A stretch of DNA of 64,000 nt from an uncultured SAR86 cluster bacterium (GTDB lineage Bacteria; Pseudomonadota; Gammaproteobacteria; Magnimaribacterales; D2472), in the NCBI GenBank assembly GCA_902509965.1, contig CABWZP010000003.1:1-64000 (forward strand), written 5' to 3'. Of the stretch, positions 33,442 through 43,610 are shown piece by piece. Both the position numbers and the translations under genes were made by a program. Under the pieces are notes generated by a model. The model did no database searches. It was not told the origin of the DNA and was given only the letters and a program-made list of their open reading frames with translations. How positions within the stretch are numbered: position 1 is the stretch's first letter; every line of letters starts with the position of its first letter.

Positions 33442-33999
33442 ATGTCAAAAAAAATTAAAAAAGAAGATAAATCCTTAAGTGAGGATGAATTAATGAATTC
33501 TAATGAGTTAGAGGATGAAGTCTTGCCTAAAGAAGAAGAGCAAGAAAATTTATCAGATGAAGATGGAGCTCTTCTAAGAGTAGCTGAGCTTGAATCAGCT
33601 CTACTAAGGTCAGCAGCTGACTTAGATAATGCTATGAAAAGATCTATTTTAGAGGTTGATAGAGCCCATAAATATGGAGTTGAAAAGCTGCTCAATGAAC
33701 TACTTCCTGTTCTAGATAATTTAGAACAAGCATTATTAAACCTTTCTGAAAATTCATCTTTAGAAGATAAAGAAGGTATCGAGTTAACTTTAAAGTCTTT
33801 TGAGTCTGCACTTGATAAATTTGGAATGAGACCCATCTATCCTGTTAACGAGGATTTTAATCCTGAAAAACATGAAGCAGTAACAATGACAAAAGACGAG
33901 AATAAAAGTGATAACGAGGTTGGCGAAGTTTTCCAGAGAGGATGGGAGCTTCATAATAGGGTTATAAGACCCGCAAGAGTTACAGTTATAAAAAATTAA
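33442..33999 (+). CDS. grpE: Nucleotide exchange factor GrpE (ATG at 33442 favoured over TTG at 33430)
   Basis: VLDNLEQAL...NPEKHEAVTM...GWELHNRVIRPARVTV; upstream of dnaK. Confidence 0.95.
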   Translation: MSKKIKKEDKSLSEDELMNSNELEDEVLPKEEEQENLSDEDGALLRVAELESALLRSAADLDNAMKRSILEVDRAHKYGVEKLLNELLPVLDNLEQALLNLSENSSLEDKEGIELTLKSFESALDKFGMRPIYPVNEDFNPEKHEAVTMTKDENKSDNEVGEVFQRGWELHNRVIRPARVTVIKN

Positions 34000-34011
34000 A
34001 GAGGGAATGAT

Positions 34012-35928
34012 ATGTCAAAAATAATAGGTATTGATTTAGGAACAACTAATAGTTGCGTTGCTGTCATTGAAGGCAAGCAACAAAAAGTTATTGAAAATTC
34101 TGAAGGTGGAAGAACAACACCTTCGGTTATAGCTTATACAGATAACGACGAGGTGCTTGTAGGTTTGCCAGCAAAGAGACAAGCTGTTACAAATCCTGAA
34201 AATACCCTGTATGCAATCAAGAGACTAATAGGTAGGACTTTCGAGGATAAAGTTGTAAAACAAGATGCTGACATGGTTCCTTATAAAATTATTAAAGCAG
34301 ATAATGGTGATGCTTGGGTTGAAGCAAATAAGAAAAAATTAGCACCCCCACAGGTAGCTGCAGAAATTCTCAAAAAAATGAAAAAAACTGCAGAAGACTA
34401 TCTTGGTCAGGAAGTAAAAGAGGCTGTCATTACTGTACCAGCATATTTTAATGATGCACAAAGACAAGCAACTAAGGATGCAGGAAAAATTGCTGGACTC
34501 GAAGTAAAAAGAATTATCAATGAACCAACTGCAGCAGCTTTAGCGTATGGACTAGATAAACATCAAGGCGATTCTACAATTGCTGTTTATGATCTTGGTG
34601 GAGGCACATTTGATATCTCAATAATTGAAATCTCTGATGTGGATGGAGAACACCAATTTGAAGTGCTTTCAACAAATGGTGATACTTTTCTGGGTGGGGA
34701 AGATTTTGATTTAAGATTAATAGACTATTTTGTTGATCAGTTTAAAGAAGAATCAGGCTTTGACTTAAAAAGTGATCCTTTAGCACTGCAAAGATTAAAA
34801 GAAGCTGCCGAGAAAGCTAAAATTGAGCTTTCATCATCAGAGCAAACAGAAGTTAATCTCCCCTACATTACAGCTGATAGCACTGGACCGAAACATTTTG
34901 TTCACAAAATAACTAGAGCTAAACTTGAATCTTTAGTTGAAGATTTAGTTGATAGAAGCCTAGAGCCTCTAAAACTAGCTTTATCTGATGCTAAACTTTC
35001 TAAATCTGAAATATCTGAAATACTTCTAGTCGGCGGGCAGACAAGAATGCCTTTAGTGCAGAAGAAAGTTAAAGAATTTTTTGGTAAAGAAGCAAGAAAA
35101 GACTTAAATCCAGATGAAGCTGTTGCTGTTGGTGCTGCCATTCAAGGTTCTGTCTTATCAGGAGATACCAAAGATATCTTGTTATTAGATGTGACCCCAT
35201 TAACTTTAGGTATAGAAACGTTAGGTGGCGTATCTACTCCATTGATCGAAAAAAATACCACAATTCCTACACAAAAGTCGCAAGTTTTTTCAACAGCTGA
35301 AGATAATCAAACTGCTGTGACAGTTCATGTTATTCAAGGCGAAAGAACTCAAGCTGCTCAAAATAAATCATTGGGACAGTTTAATTTAGCTGATATTCCT
35401 CCAGCTGCAAGAGGAATGCCGCAAATTGAAGTCTCTTTTGATCTTGATGCTAATGGGATACTTAATGTTTCAGCGAAAGATAAAAATTCTGGTAAAGAGC
35501 AGTCTATTATTATTAAGGCCTCAAGCGGTTTGAGCGATGAAGATATTGAGAAGATGGTAAAGGATGCTGAGGCTAATGCTGAAGATGATAAGAAATTTGA
35601 AGAATTGGTTAAAACCAAAAACAATGCTGACATGCTAGTTCATGCAACTAGAAAGACAGTTCAAGAATCTGATGAAAAGCTATCTGATGATGAAAAAGAA
35701 CAAATTGAAAAGGTTGTTATTGTTTTAGAAGAAGCAATTGCTTCTGAAGATATAGAAAGCATCGAAAGCGCAACTAAATCTTTAAATGATGTCTTAACAC
35801 CTCTTACCGATAAATTGTATTCTCAAGAACAAGCTCAACCTCAAGACGAGCAAGATACCGATGTGAATGATGACGCTGAAAATACTGTAGATGCTGAATA
35901 CGAAGAAGTTAAAGAAGACGATAAGTAA
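34012..35928 (+). CDS. dnaK: Chaperone DnaK
   Basis: [18 protein letters not shown]. Confidence 0.99.
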   Translation: MSKIIGIDLGTTNSCVAVIEGKQQKVIENSEGGRTTPSVIAYTDNDEVLVGLPAKRQAVTNPENTLYAIKRLIGRTFEDKVVKQDADMVPYKIIKADNGDAWVEANKKKLAPPQVAAEILKKMKKTAEDYLGQEVKEAVITVPAYFNDAQRQATKDAGKIAGLEVKRIINEPTAAALAYGLDKHQGDSTIAVYDLGGGTFDISIIEISDVDGEHQFEVLSTNGDTFLGGEDFDLRLIDYFVDQFKEESGFDLKSDPLALQRLKEAAEKAKIELSSSEQTEVNLPYITADSTGPKHFVHKITRAKLESLVEDLVDRSLEPLKLALSDAKLSKSEISEILLVGGQTRMPLVQKKVKEFFGKEARKDLNPDEAVAVGAAIQGSVLSGDTKDILLLDVTPLTLGIETLGGVSTPLIEKNTTIPTQKSQVFSTAEDNQTAVTVHVIQGERTQAAQNKSLGQFNLADIPPAARGMPQIEVSFDLDANGILNVSAKDKNSGKEQSIIIKASSGLSDEDIEKMVKDAEANAEDDKKFEELVKTKNNADMLVHATRKTVQESDEKLSDDEKEQIEKVVIVLEEAIASEDIESIESATKSLNDVLTPLTDKLYSQEQAQPQDEQDTDVNDDAENTVDAEYEEVKEDDK

Positions 35929-35942
35929 TTGAGTCATAAATA

Positions 35943-37052
35943 ATGTCAAAGAGAGATTATTATGAAACTCTTGAGGTCTCTCGATCAGCTTCTAGTGCAG
36001 AGTTAAAAAAAGCTTTTAAAAAGAAAGCCATGAAATATCATCCAGATAGAAATCCGGATGATCCTGAGGCAGATAAGAAGTTTAAAGAATGTGCAGAAGC
36101 CTACGACGTATTATCTGATCAGCAAAAAAAAAGTGCTTATGATCAGTATGGCCATGCAGGTGTAGATGGAATGGGCGGCGGTCCAAATTTTAATGATGTA
36201 AATGTTGGTGATATTTTTGGAGATATTTTTGGAGATGTTTTTGGTACAAGATCTTCTTCTAGAGGAAGATCAAGAAGAGGGCAAGATCTTCAATATAATC
36301 TTGACCTGTCTTTAAAAGAAGCCGTTTTAGGAACTCAAACTAAAATAAAGATACCCTCTCATACTCCATGTAATGTTTGTAATTCCTCAGGTGCAGCTCC
36401 TGGTTCTAACCCATCAGTTTGTGGAAGATGTAATGGAGCAGGACAGGTAAGAGTTCAACAAGGCTTCTTCTCATTGCAACAAACGTGCTCTTCATGCGAA
36501 GGTACTGGCCAAGTCATTAAAGATAAGTGCAAGCCATGCAATGGCATTGGAGCTACCAAAGAAGAAAAGACTTTATCTGTGAATATTCCATCTGGTGTTG
36601 ATAATGGTGATAAAGTAAGGCTTACAGGTGAGGGTGAATGGGAAAAAAATGGTCAATCTGGTGACCTTTATGTTGCAATAAGAGTTATGTCAAATCCTAT
36701 TTTTGAAAGAGAAGGTAGAGACTTGTATATAGAAGCACCCTTAGATCTTATGACTTCAATAACTGGAGGCTCTATAAAAATACCAACTATTGAAAACTTC
36801 ATTTCACTCAAAATACCTGCACAAACGCAAACTGGTAAAATATTTAGAATTAAAGGAAAAGGAGCATCTTCGGTTAGGGACAACAGAAGAGGTGACCTTT
36901 TATGTAGAGTAATTGTTGAAACTCCATCTAATTTAGATAAATCTCAACTAAAAGCTTTAAAAGGTTTCACTGAATCTCTAAGAGCTTCAAAAAATTATCC
37001 TATTCAGGAATCATTTATTAAATCTTCAGGCGATATTCACAAGAATGATTAA
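35943..37052 (+). CDS. dnaJ: Chaperone DnaJ
   Basis: J domain HPDRNPDD; zinc-finger CxxCxGxG repeats. Confidence 0.99.
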   Translation: MSKRDYYETLEVSRSASSAELKKAFKKKAMKYHPDRNPDDPEADKKFKECAEAYDVLSDQQKKSAYDQYGHAGVDGMGGGPNFNDVNVGDIFGDIFGDVFGTRSSSRGRSRRGQDLQYNLDLSLKEAVLGTQTKIKIPSHTPCNVCNSSGAAPGSNPSVCGRCNGAGQVRVQQGFFSLQQTCSSCEGTGQVIKDKCKPCNGIGATKEEKTLSVNIPSGVDNGDKVRLTGEGEWEKNGQSGDLYVAIRVMSNPIFEREGRDLYIEAPLDLMTSITGGSIKIPTIENFISLKIPAQTQTGKIFRIKGKGASSVRDNRRGDLLCRVIVETPSNLDKSQLKALKGFTESLRASKNYPIQESFIKSSGDIHKND

Positions 37053-37058
37053 TTTGAT

Positions 37059-37718
37059 ATGACCGGTATCTACATAAATGGTGTTTCAGGAAAAATGGGC
37101 ACTAATTTATTAAAGCTTTGTGCTAACGATAAAAATATAAAGATTTGTGATGATCTTAATGATGATTCATTAGAGGTAATAATTGATTTTTCACACCCAG
37201 ACTCCACTTTAAAACTTTTAAAATCTTTACCTACACAAAAAATATCACTAATTATAGGAACTACTGGCTTAAAAGAAGAACATTTTCAATATATTGAAGA
37301 AATCTCTAAAGATAAAAGAGTTCTTATAGCTCCAAATCTAAGCAAGGGCATTTCTGTATTTAAAAATACTATTGTGGAATTTATAAAGGCAAATGATAAA
37401 GAATTGCACTGCCTCATAAAAGAAACTCATCATGATCAAAAAATTGATTCTCCCTCTGGAACAGCTATTGAATTAAAAAAAATTATTGAATCAAATAATA
37501 CAAAAAATCTTATTGCTGATATTGAAATAATTTCAAAAAGAACTGGTAAAATTTTTGGAATTCATGAAATTATTTTTTATAAAGATACTAAAAAAATACA
37601 ATTTAAGCATGAATCTAAGTCAAGAAACATATATTCAGATGGAGCCTTACAGGCAGCACATTGGATTAAAGATAAGGAAGAAGGCTTATACTCATTTGAA
37701 GATTTTCTGAAATCTTAA
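37059..37718 (+). CDS. dapB: 4-hydroxy-tetrahydrodipicolinate reductase, short form (219 aa)
   Basis: GVSGKMG; IIDFSHPDST; ETHHDQKIDSPSGTA; SDGALQAAHWI. Confidence 0.9.
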   Translation: MTGIYINGVSGKMGTNLLKLCANDKNIKICDDLNDDSLEVIIDFSHPDSTLKLLKSLPTQKISLIIGTTGLKEEHFQYIEEISKDKRVLIAPNLSKGISVFKNTIVEFIKANDKELHCLIKETHHDQKIDSPSGTAIELKKIIESNNTKNLIADIEIISKRTGKIFGIHEIIFYKDTKKIQFKHESKSRNIYSDGALQAAHWIKDKEEGLYSFEDFLKS

Positions 37719-37770
37719 AATAACCTTTAATATTGAAGATTTTTTCTATAAAATAGCCAAACTTTTAACA

Positions 37771-37855
37771 CGAAGGTCCCGAACCTGCAAAGTTGGGGTG
37801 CTCTTTAGAGAGTTAACTTTGCTTAGGGCTGGAGAATAAACCCTGGAGAAATAAA
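37771..37855 (+). promoter_or_regulatory. Structured 5' leader of rpsB-tsf, candidate autoregulatory element
   Basis: Perfect 8-bp stem GCAAAGTT (37787-37794)/AACTTTGC (37815-37822) plus flanking AGGT/ACCT and AGGG/CCCT complementarity. Confidence 0.5.
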
Positions 37856-38749
37856 ATGAGTATCGTTTCAGTAAAAGATCTGCTTCATGCAGGCGTTCAC
37901 TTTGGTCATCAACAAAGATTTTGGAATCCTAAAATGGACCAATATATCTTTGATACAAGAAAAAAAATTAGCATTATTAACCTTGAACTAACTCAAGAGC
38001 ATCTAAGTGCAGCTGCTTCAAAAGTTGAAGACATATGTTCGAAGGGAAATAAAGTTTTGTTTGTTGGGACCAAAAGGTCTGCTAGCAAAACTATTAAAGA
38101 AGAGGCTTCAGCGCTAGGCCTACCATACGTAAATAAAAGATGGCTTGGCGGAACACTTACTAATTGGAAGACTATTAGAGGCTCAATTAGAAGATTGCAT
38201 GATATAGAAGAAATGGTTTCCTCAGGAAGAATAGAAAAACTTATAAAAAAAGAGGCTGTTGAAATACAAAAAGAGCATACAAAACTTGAAGCAAGTGTTG
38301 GCGGAATTAAAGATATGAAAGGACTTCCTGATGCATTATTTATTATTGATATTAAGCATGAAAAGATCGCAGTTCTAGAAGCCCAAAAAATGGGAATCCC
38401 AGTAATCGCATTAGTTGATACAAATTCAGATCCAGATGGCATTGATACTGTAATACCTGGCAATGACGATGCGATTAGGTCTGTAAGACTTGTAACAAGA
38501 GTTATTGCTGAAGCGTGTGCAAGAGGAATTGAATCATCAACAGGTTATGCTCCTGTCTCAGATGTTAAATCACCTAAAATAGAAACAATAAAAAAAGAAG
38601 AACCTGAAGCTCCTGTAGAAGAAGTCGAAGCTCCTGCGGAAGAAGTTGTGGCTGAAGCTCCTGCGGAAGAAATTGAAACTCCTGCGGAAGAAGTTGTGGC
38701 TGAAGCTCCTGTAGAAGAATCTGAGGAATCTGAAAAAGATTCAAAGTAA
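37856..38749 (+). CDS. rpsB: 30S ribosomal protein S2 with acidic repeat-bearing C-terminal extension
   Basis: [22 protein letters not shown]...[14 protein letters not shown]; tail of Glu/Ala/Pro/Val repeats. Confidence 0.98.
   Translation: MSIVSVKDLLHAGVHFGHQQRFWNPKMDQYIFDTRKKISIINLELTQEHLSAAASKVEDICSKGNKVLFVGTKRSASKTIKEEASALGLPYVNKRWLGGTLTNWKTIRGSIRRLHDIEEMVSSGRIEKLIKKEAVEIQKEHTKLEASVGGIKDMKGLPDALFIIDIKHEKIAVLEAQKMGIPVIALVDTNSDPDGIDTVIPGNDDAIRSVRLVTRVIAEACARGIESSTGYAPVSDVKSPKIETIKKEEPEAPVEEVEAPAEEVVAEAPAEEIETPAEEVVAEAPVEESEESEKDSK
38631..38711 (+). repeat. 33-nt perfect direct repeat, 48-nt period, in the rpsB tail
   Basis: CTCCTGCGGAAGAAGTTGTGGCTGAAGCTCCTG at 38631-38663 and 38679-38711. 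Confidence 0.95.
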
Positions 38750-38775
38750 ATCATTAATAATAAAGGATTAGAAAA

Positions 38776-39633
38776 ATGGAAATTAAAGCATCACAAGTCA
38801 AAGAATTAAGAGATATGTCTGGTGTCGCCATGATGGAATGTAAGAGAGCTTTGGTTGAGTGCGAAGGAGATCTAGAAAAAGCTTTGGATCTTTTAAGATC
38901 TAATAGTTCACTTAAAGCAGAAAAAAAATCTTCTAGAGTGGCTGCTGATGGAGTAATTAGAATAGTCTCATCAGATAGTTACGCAACAATTATTGAAATA
39001 AATTCTGAAACTGATTTTGCTGCAAAAGATCCTGGATTTATAGCTTTTGCCGATGATGTTGTAAATTATGTCTCTAATAATAAAGTAGATGATATATCTA
39101 TGTTTGCATCAACTGAAATAGAAGAAAAGAGGTTAGCTCTAATTCAAAAAATTGGTGAAAACATACAATTGAGAAGAATGGAAACAATCGAATTTGATAA
39201 TTCAATGTCTGTAGGGTCTTATATGCATTCAGATGGAAAACTAGCAACACTAGTTGTTACCAGTAATTCTGATGATAATCTTGCGAAAGATGTTGCTATG
39301 CACGTAGCGGCATCTAACCCTTTATGCAAAACTCCTGATGATATTGATAGCGAAGTTCTTGAAAGAGAAAAAGCTATTTTTGAGGTTCAAGCTAAAGAGT
39401 CAGGAAAAGATGACGAAATTATGAGCAAGATGGTAGAAGGAAAGGTTAGAAAGTTTCTTGCAGAGGTATCTTTAACCTCTCAAGCTTTTATTAAAGATCC
39501 TGACATGACTGTTGGAAAACTTCTTTCAGACAATGGAGCAGATGTTACCGGGTATGTTAGATTTAAAGTTGGTGAAGGAATTGAAGTTGAAACTAAAAGT
39601 TTTGCAGATGAGGTTGCTGATCAATTAAAATAA
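38776..39633 (+). CDS. tsf: Elongation factor Ts
   Basis: VKELRDMSGVAMMECKRALVE...NSETDFAAKD. Confidence 0.98.
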   Translation: MEIKASQVKELRDMSGVAMMECKRALVECEGDLEKALDLLRSNSSLKAEKKSSRVAADGVIRIVSSDSYATIIEINSETDFAAKDPGFIAFADDVVNYVSNNKVDDISMFASTEIEEKRLALIQKIGENIQLRRMETIEFDNSMSVGSYMHSDGKLATLVVTSNSDDNLAKDVAMHVAASNPLCKTPDDIDSEVLEREKAIFEVQAKESGKDDEIMSKMVEGKVRKFLAEVSLTSQAFIKDPDMTVGKLLSDNGADVTGYVRFKVGEGIEVETKSFADEVADQLK

Positions 39634-39637
39634 TTCA

Positions 39638-40351
39638 ATGTCCAATCTAAAACATAAACGCCTTCTTGTTAAATTCAGTGGCGAATCTGTTGCTGGTGAT
39701 GATGAGCATGGAATCGACCCCAAGATTCTTGATGCAATGGCTAAATCTATAAAAGAGTGTAAAGAAATAGATGCTGAAATAGGTATTGTTATTGGTGGAG
39801 GCAACTTATTTCGAGGAGAGAAGCTAAATCAAGCTGGAATGGATAGAGTTGCAGGTGATCATATGGGTATGTTAGCAACAGTAATGAATGGTATTGCTTT
39901 TAGAGATGCTCTCGAAAGAGCAGGCATTAAAACAAGAGTAATGTCCGCTATTCCTATAGCAGGATTAGTAGAGCATTATGACAGAAGGTTAGCAATTCAA
40001 CTTCTAAGCGATGGATATGTTGTAATATTTACTGCTGGGACTGGAAATCCATTTTTTACCACAGATACAGCTGGTTGCTTGAGAGCAGTTGAGATACAAG
40101 CTGATTTAATGTTAAAAGCAACACGAGTTGATGGAGTATATTCAGATGACCCTGAAATTAATCCAGAAGCGAAATTCCATCCAGTTCTGTCTTTTGACGA
40201 AGCTATTTCTAAAAATTTAAAAGTTATGGACGCAACAGCTCTAACTTTAGCTCGAGATCACAAACTACCTATTAATGTTTTTAATGTTTCAAAAGAACAT
40301 GCTCTTAAAGATATTATTTGTGGAGAACATATTGGTACAATAATATCTTAA
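39638..40351 (+). CDS. pyrH: UMP kinase
   Basis: RLLVKFSGESVAGD...GIVIGGGNLFRG. Confidence 0.98.
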   Translation: MSNLKHKRLLVKFSGESVAGDDEHGIDPKILDAMAKSIKECKEIDAEIGIVIGGGNLFRGEKLNQAGMDRVAGDHMGMLATVMNGIAFRDALERAGIKTRVMSAIPIAGLVEHYDRRLAIQLLSDGYVVIFTAGTGNPFFTTDTAGCLRAVEIQADLMLKATRVDGVYSDDPEINPEAKFHPVLSFDEAISKNLKVMDATALTLARDHKLPINVFNVSKEHALKDIICGEHIGTIIS

Positions 40352-40352
40352 T

Positions 40353-40907
40353 ATGAACACAATACTTGAATCACTTAAAGAAAGAATGGAGAAATCCATA
40401 GAATCTCTTAGATCAGCATTTAATAAAATTAGAACCGGCCGAGCAAATCCTGCAATACTTGATGATGTTAAAATTGATTATTATGGAAATTTAACTCCTT
40501 TAAATCAAACATCTAATATTTCTGTTGAAGAAAATAGAACCTTAGTTATCTCTCCATGGGATAAAAATTTAATGCCTGAAATTGAAAAAGCCATAACTTC
40601 ATCTGACTTGGGCTTAAATCCAAGCTCATCTGGTGATCTGATAAGAGTCACTATGCCAACTCTTACTGAAGAAACAAGACAGGGCTATATCAAACAAGCA
40701 AGAAGTGAGGCTGAAAATTCACGAATATCAATTAGAAATATCCGAAGAGATGCAAATAATCAAGTTAAAGATATGCAGTCAGCAGGTGAAATATCTGAGG
40801 ATGATATGAGACGTTCAGAAGACCTAATTCAAAAAGAAACTGATACTTATATATCAATTGTAGATTCAGAATTAAAAAATAAAGAATCTGATCTCCTAGA
40901 AATATAA
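40353..40907 (+). CDS. frr: Ribosome recycling factor
   Basis: RMEKSIESLRSAFNKIRTGRANPAILDDVKIDYYG. Confidence 0.98.
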   Translation: MNTILESLKERMEKSIESLRSAFNKIRTGRANPAILDDVKIDYYGNLTPLNQTSNISVEENRTLVISPWDKNLMPEIEKAITSSDLGLNPSSSGDLIRVTMPTLTEETRQGYIKQARSEAENSRISIRNIRRDANNQVKDMQSAGEISEDDMRRSEDLIQKETDTYISIVDSELKNKESDLLEI

Positions 40908-40917
40908 GTCGACCATC

Positions 40918-41646
40918 ATGGGTCTACCCAAATCAGACAAAAATCAAAACTCTATAAAGAATGTTGCCATTATTATGGATGGAAATGGAAGATGGGCTAA
41001 AAGCAATAAATTAAAAATAACTCAAGGGCATGAAAAAGGTGTTGGCGTTGTTAAAGATATCGTAGAGGAATGTGTTACACAAAATATAAATACGCTAACA
41101 ATCTATGCATTTAGCTCTGAAAATTGGTCTAGGCCTAAAAATGAAATTGATGGCATTAAAGCTTTAATTGTTAAAGCTATCTCTGATCAAGTACCAGAAC
41201 TAATTGATCAAAGAGTTAAGTTAAATTTTTTTGGAAATATAGAAGATTTTGGTTCAAAAATAATTGACAAGATTAATAAAGCCCAAAATGATACTTCTTT
41301 AAGTAATCCATCTTTAGAGCTAAATGTTGCATTAGGTTATGGGGGTAGGAATGACATTGTAAATACCACCAAGTTATTAGCAAAAAAAGTTCATAATAAA
41401 GAAATAAATATAAAAGACATTAATGAAGATATTTTTTCACAACTCTCATTAGTTCCTGTCGATAATATAGATCTTGTTATTAGGACAGGTGGAGATAAAA
41501 GACTTAGTAATTTTTTATTATTCCAAATAGCATATGCTGAAATAATGTTTATTGAAAAATTATGGCCAGATTTTACTAAAGAAGATTTTATTTCTTGCCT
41601 AGAGTCTTTTAAAAATGTGGAGAGAAGATTTGGAAAAAGAATTTAA
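40918..41646 (+). CDS. uppS: Undecaprenyl diphosphate synthase
   Basis: VAIIMDGNGRWAKS...AFSSENWSRP. Confidence 0.97.
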   Translation: MGLPKSDKNQNSIKNVAIIMDGNGRWAKSNKLKITQGHEKGVGVVKDIVEECVTQNINTLTIYAFSSENWSRPKNEIDGIKALIVKAISDQVPELIDQRVKLNFFGNIEDFGSKIIDKINKAQNDTSLSNPSLELNVALGYGGRNDIVNTTKLLAKKVHNKEINIKDINEDIFSQLSLVPVDNIDLVIRTGGDKRLSNFLLFQIAYAEIMFIEKLWPDFTKEDFISCLESFKNVERRFGKRI

Positions 41647-41656
41647 TACAACATTT

Positions 41657-42448
41657 ATGAACCGATCTATTACCGGTTTAATGATGGTTATACCTTTTTT
41701 TAGTTTAATTTATTTTGCTAATAGCTTTCTTACAAATATAGTAATTACAGTAATTTCAATATTAATTTTTTTAGAGTGGAGAGGGTTAGCCAAAGAAAGA
41801 AATCTAACAGTTGATTTACTATTTATTATTTTCTTTATATTGGGGTATATAGTTTTTCAAGAATATTTTTTATTCTTTTTTGTATCTCTTTTAGCTGTTT
41901 TTTGGTTTATTTTTTCAATATTTTTATTTAGAAATAAGTTAGAACTTATTAGTTCCATACATTTTGACAATAATGCCCTTAGACTTATAGTAATAGCGGG
42001 GTTTTATTCTAGCTTATTGCTACTTGTCCAAACCATTGAAATAAATCACCTTTTAGTTTTTATAATTATAGTAAATACTTCATTGGCTGACATTTGTGCA
42101 TATTTAGTAGGCTCTCGCTTTGGTAAAACTCCTTTATTAAAAAATATTAGTCCTAATAAAACTTTTGAGGGCTTTGTGGGAGGCATAGCTGCATCATTAT
42201 CATTTGGATTACTAATGTATTATGTATATCAACTGCCAATATCTATGGTCCCTATAATAATTTTTTCATCTCTCTATGCATTTGTTGGAGATTATTTTAT
42301 GAGTTACTTAAAGAGGAAAAGTAACCTGAAAGATACTGGTTCAATTCTTCCTGGGCATGGCGGCATTTTAGACAGGATTGATTCACATTTGTCTGCTACA
42401 ACAATATTTACTTTCTTATTTTTATTAATCCAAACCATAGGCATTTAA
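41657..42448 (+). CDS. cdsA: Phosphatidate cytidylyltransferase (ATG at 41657 favoured)
   Basis: YLVGSRFGKTPLLKNISPNKTFEGFVGG...GDYFMSYLKRKSNLKDTGSILPGHGGILDRIDS. Confidence 0.97.
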   Translation: MNRSITGLMMVIPFFSLIYFANSFLTNIVITVISILIFLEWRGLAKERNLTVDLLFIIFFILGYIVFQEYFLFFFVSLLAVFWFIFSIFLFRNKLELISSIHFDNNALRLIVIAGFYSSLLLLVQTIEINHLLVFIIIVNTSLADICAYLVGSRFGKTPLLKNISPNKTFEGFVGGIAASLSFGLLMYYVYQLPISMVPIIIFSSLYAFVGDYFMSYLKRKSNLKDTGSILPGHGGILDRIDSHLSATTIFTFLFLLIQTIGI

Positions 42449-43600
42449 ATGAAAAATATTCTTTTGTTGGGTGCAACTGGAAGTATTGGCGATAGCGTTC
42501 TTAATGTTATAAGACAAAATAAAAGCACGCTAAATTTATTTGGAATCGCAGTTGGAAAGAATATTAAGAAAACAGAAAGCATTATCAAAACATTTTTACC
42601 CAAACATATTTTTGTAGATGATGTTAAAGCTTATGATGAAATTTCTTCTTTTCATCCAGATAAAAATATCTTAAATTCAGATCAAGAATTATTGAATTTA
42701 ATTTCTGATGATAAAGTTGATATTGTCATATCTGCAATAGTTGGATTTGCTGGTCTCAAAGCAAGCTTAATGGCGGTTAATGCAGGTAAAACAGTATTGA
42801 TTGCTAATAAAGAAAGCATTGTTGCAGCAGGGGATATACTTATGCCTTTAGCAAGATCTAAAGGTTCAATAATTATCCCGATTGATAGCGAACATAATGC
42901 AATATTTCAATGCCTCCCAGAAGATAAAACTACCAAAGATGTTGATAAAATTACAATAACTGCTTCTGGAGGTCCTTTTATAAATATACCTCTTTCAAAA
43001 CTATCTGACATATCTCCTAAAGATGCTCTTAAGCATCCAAATTGGGAAATGGGTTTTAAGGTATCTATTGATTCTGCAACTTTAGTAAATAAATGCTTGG
43101 AATTAATAGAAGCTAGATACCTTTTTGATTTAAATGAAAAGTTTTTTGATTTAGTTATTCATCCTCAAAGCATTGTTCATTCAATAGTTACATATAAAGA
43201 TGGTTCAAGTATCTCACAGATGAGCAATCCAAATATGGAAGTTCCAATTGCTAATGCATTAGGTGATTCTAGTAAAGTACCAATTGAATATTCAAAATTA
43301 GATTTCAATAATCTTAATCTTTCATTTCAAGAATTCCCTTCAGATAGATCCAAACTCCAAAATCTAGCTAGAGAGATTTGCAATACTGGTGGCTCTTCTG
43401 GTCTGATTTTCAATGCAGCAAATGAGATAGCTGTTGAATATTTCCTAAAAAAAGAGCTTAAATTCTCTCAAATTTATGATGTTATTTATAGAACTTTTGA
43501 TTTAATGCCCTTGTCTAATCCTCAAGATATAGAAACTTTAAATGAATTAAACAATGAAGCACGCATCAAGGCTAAGAAGGTGATAAAATCGATAACTTAA
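42449..43600 (+). CDS. dxr: 1-deoxy-D-xylulose 5-phosphate reductoisomerase
   Basis: LLGATGSIGDSVL...IPIDSEHNAIFQCL. Confidence 0.97.
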   Translation: MKNILLLGATGSIGDSVLNVIRQNKSTLNLFGIAVGKNIKKTESIIKTFLPKHIFVDDVKAYDEISSFHPDKNILNSDQELLNLISDDKVDIVISAIVGFAGLKASLMAVNAGKTVLIANKESIVAAGDILMPLARSKGSIIIPIDSEHNAIFQCLPEDKTTKDVDKITITASGGPFINIPLSKLSDISPKDALKHPNWEMGFKVSIDSATLVNKCLELIEARYLFDLNEKFFDLVIHPQSIVHSIVTYKDGSSISQMSNPNMEVPIANALGDSSKVPIEYSKLDFNNLNLSFQEFPSDRSKLQNLAREICNTGGSSGLIFNAANEIAVEYFLKKELKFSQIYDVIYRTFDLMPLSNPQDIETLNELNNEARIKAKKVIKSIT

Positions 43601-43610
43601 AATTAGCAAT

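Noticed and set aside
33384-33836. 150-aa minus-strand ORF antisense to grpE
   Set aside because: Ser/Leu-rich translation typical of antisense to acidic coding sequence; overlaps a confident gene and has no family signature.
37993-38463. 156-aa minus-strand ORF antisense to rpsB
   Set aside because: Shadow ORF; the rpsB reading frame is certain.
38545-38754. 69-aa Ser/Ala/Gly-rich minus-strand ORF
   Set aside because: It is the antisense reading of the rpsB repeat tail; repetition explains its openness.
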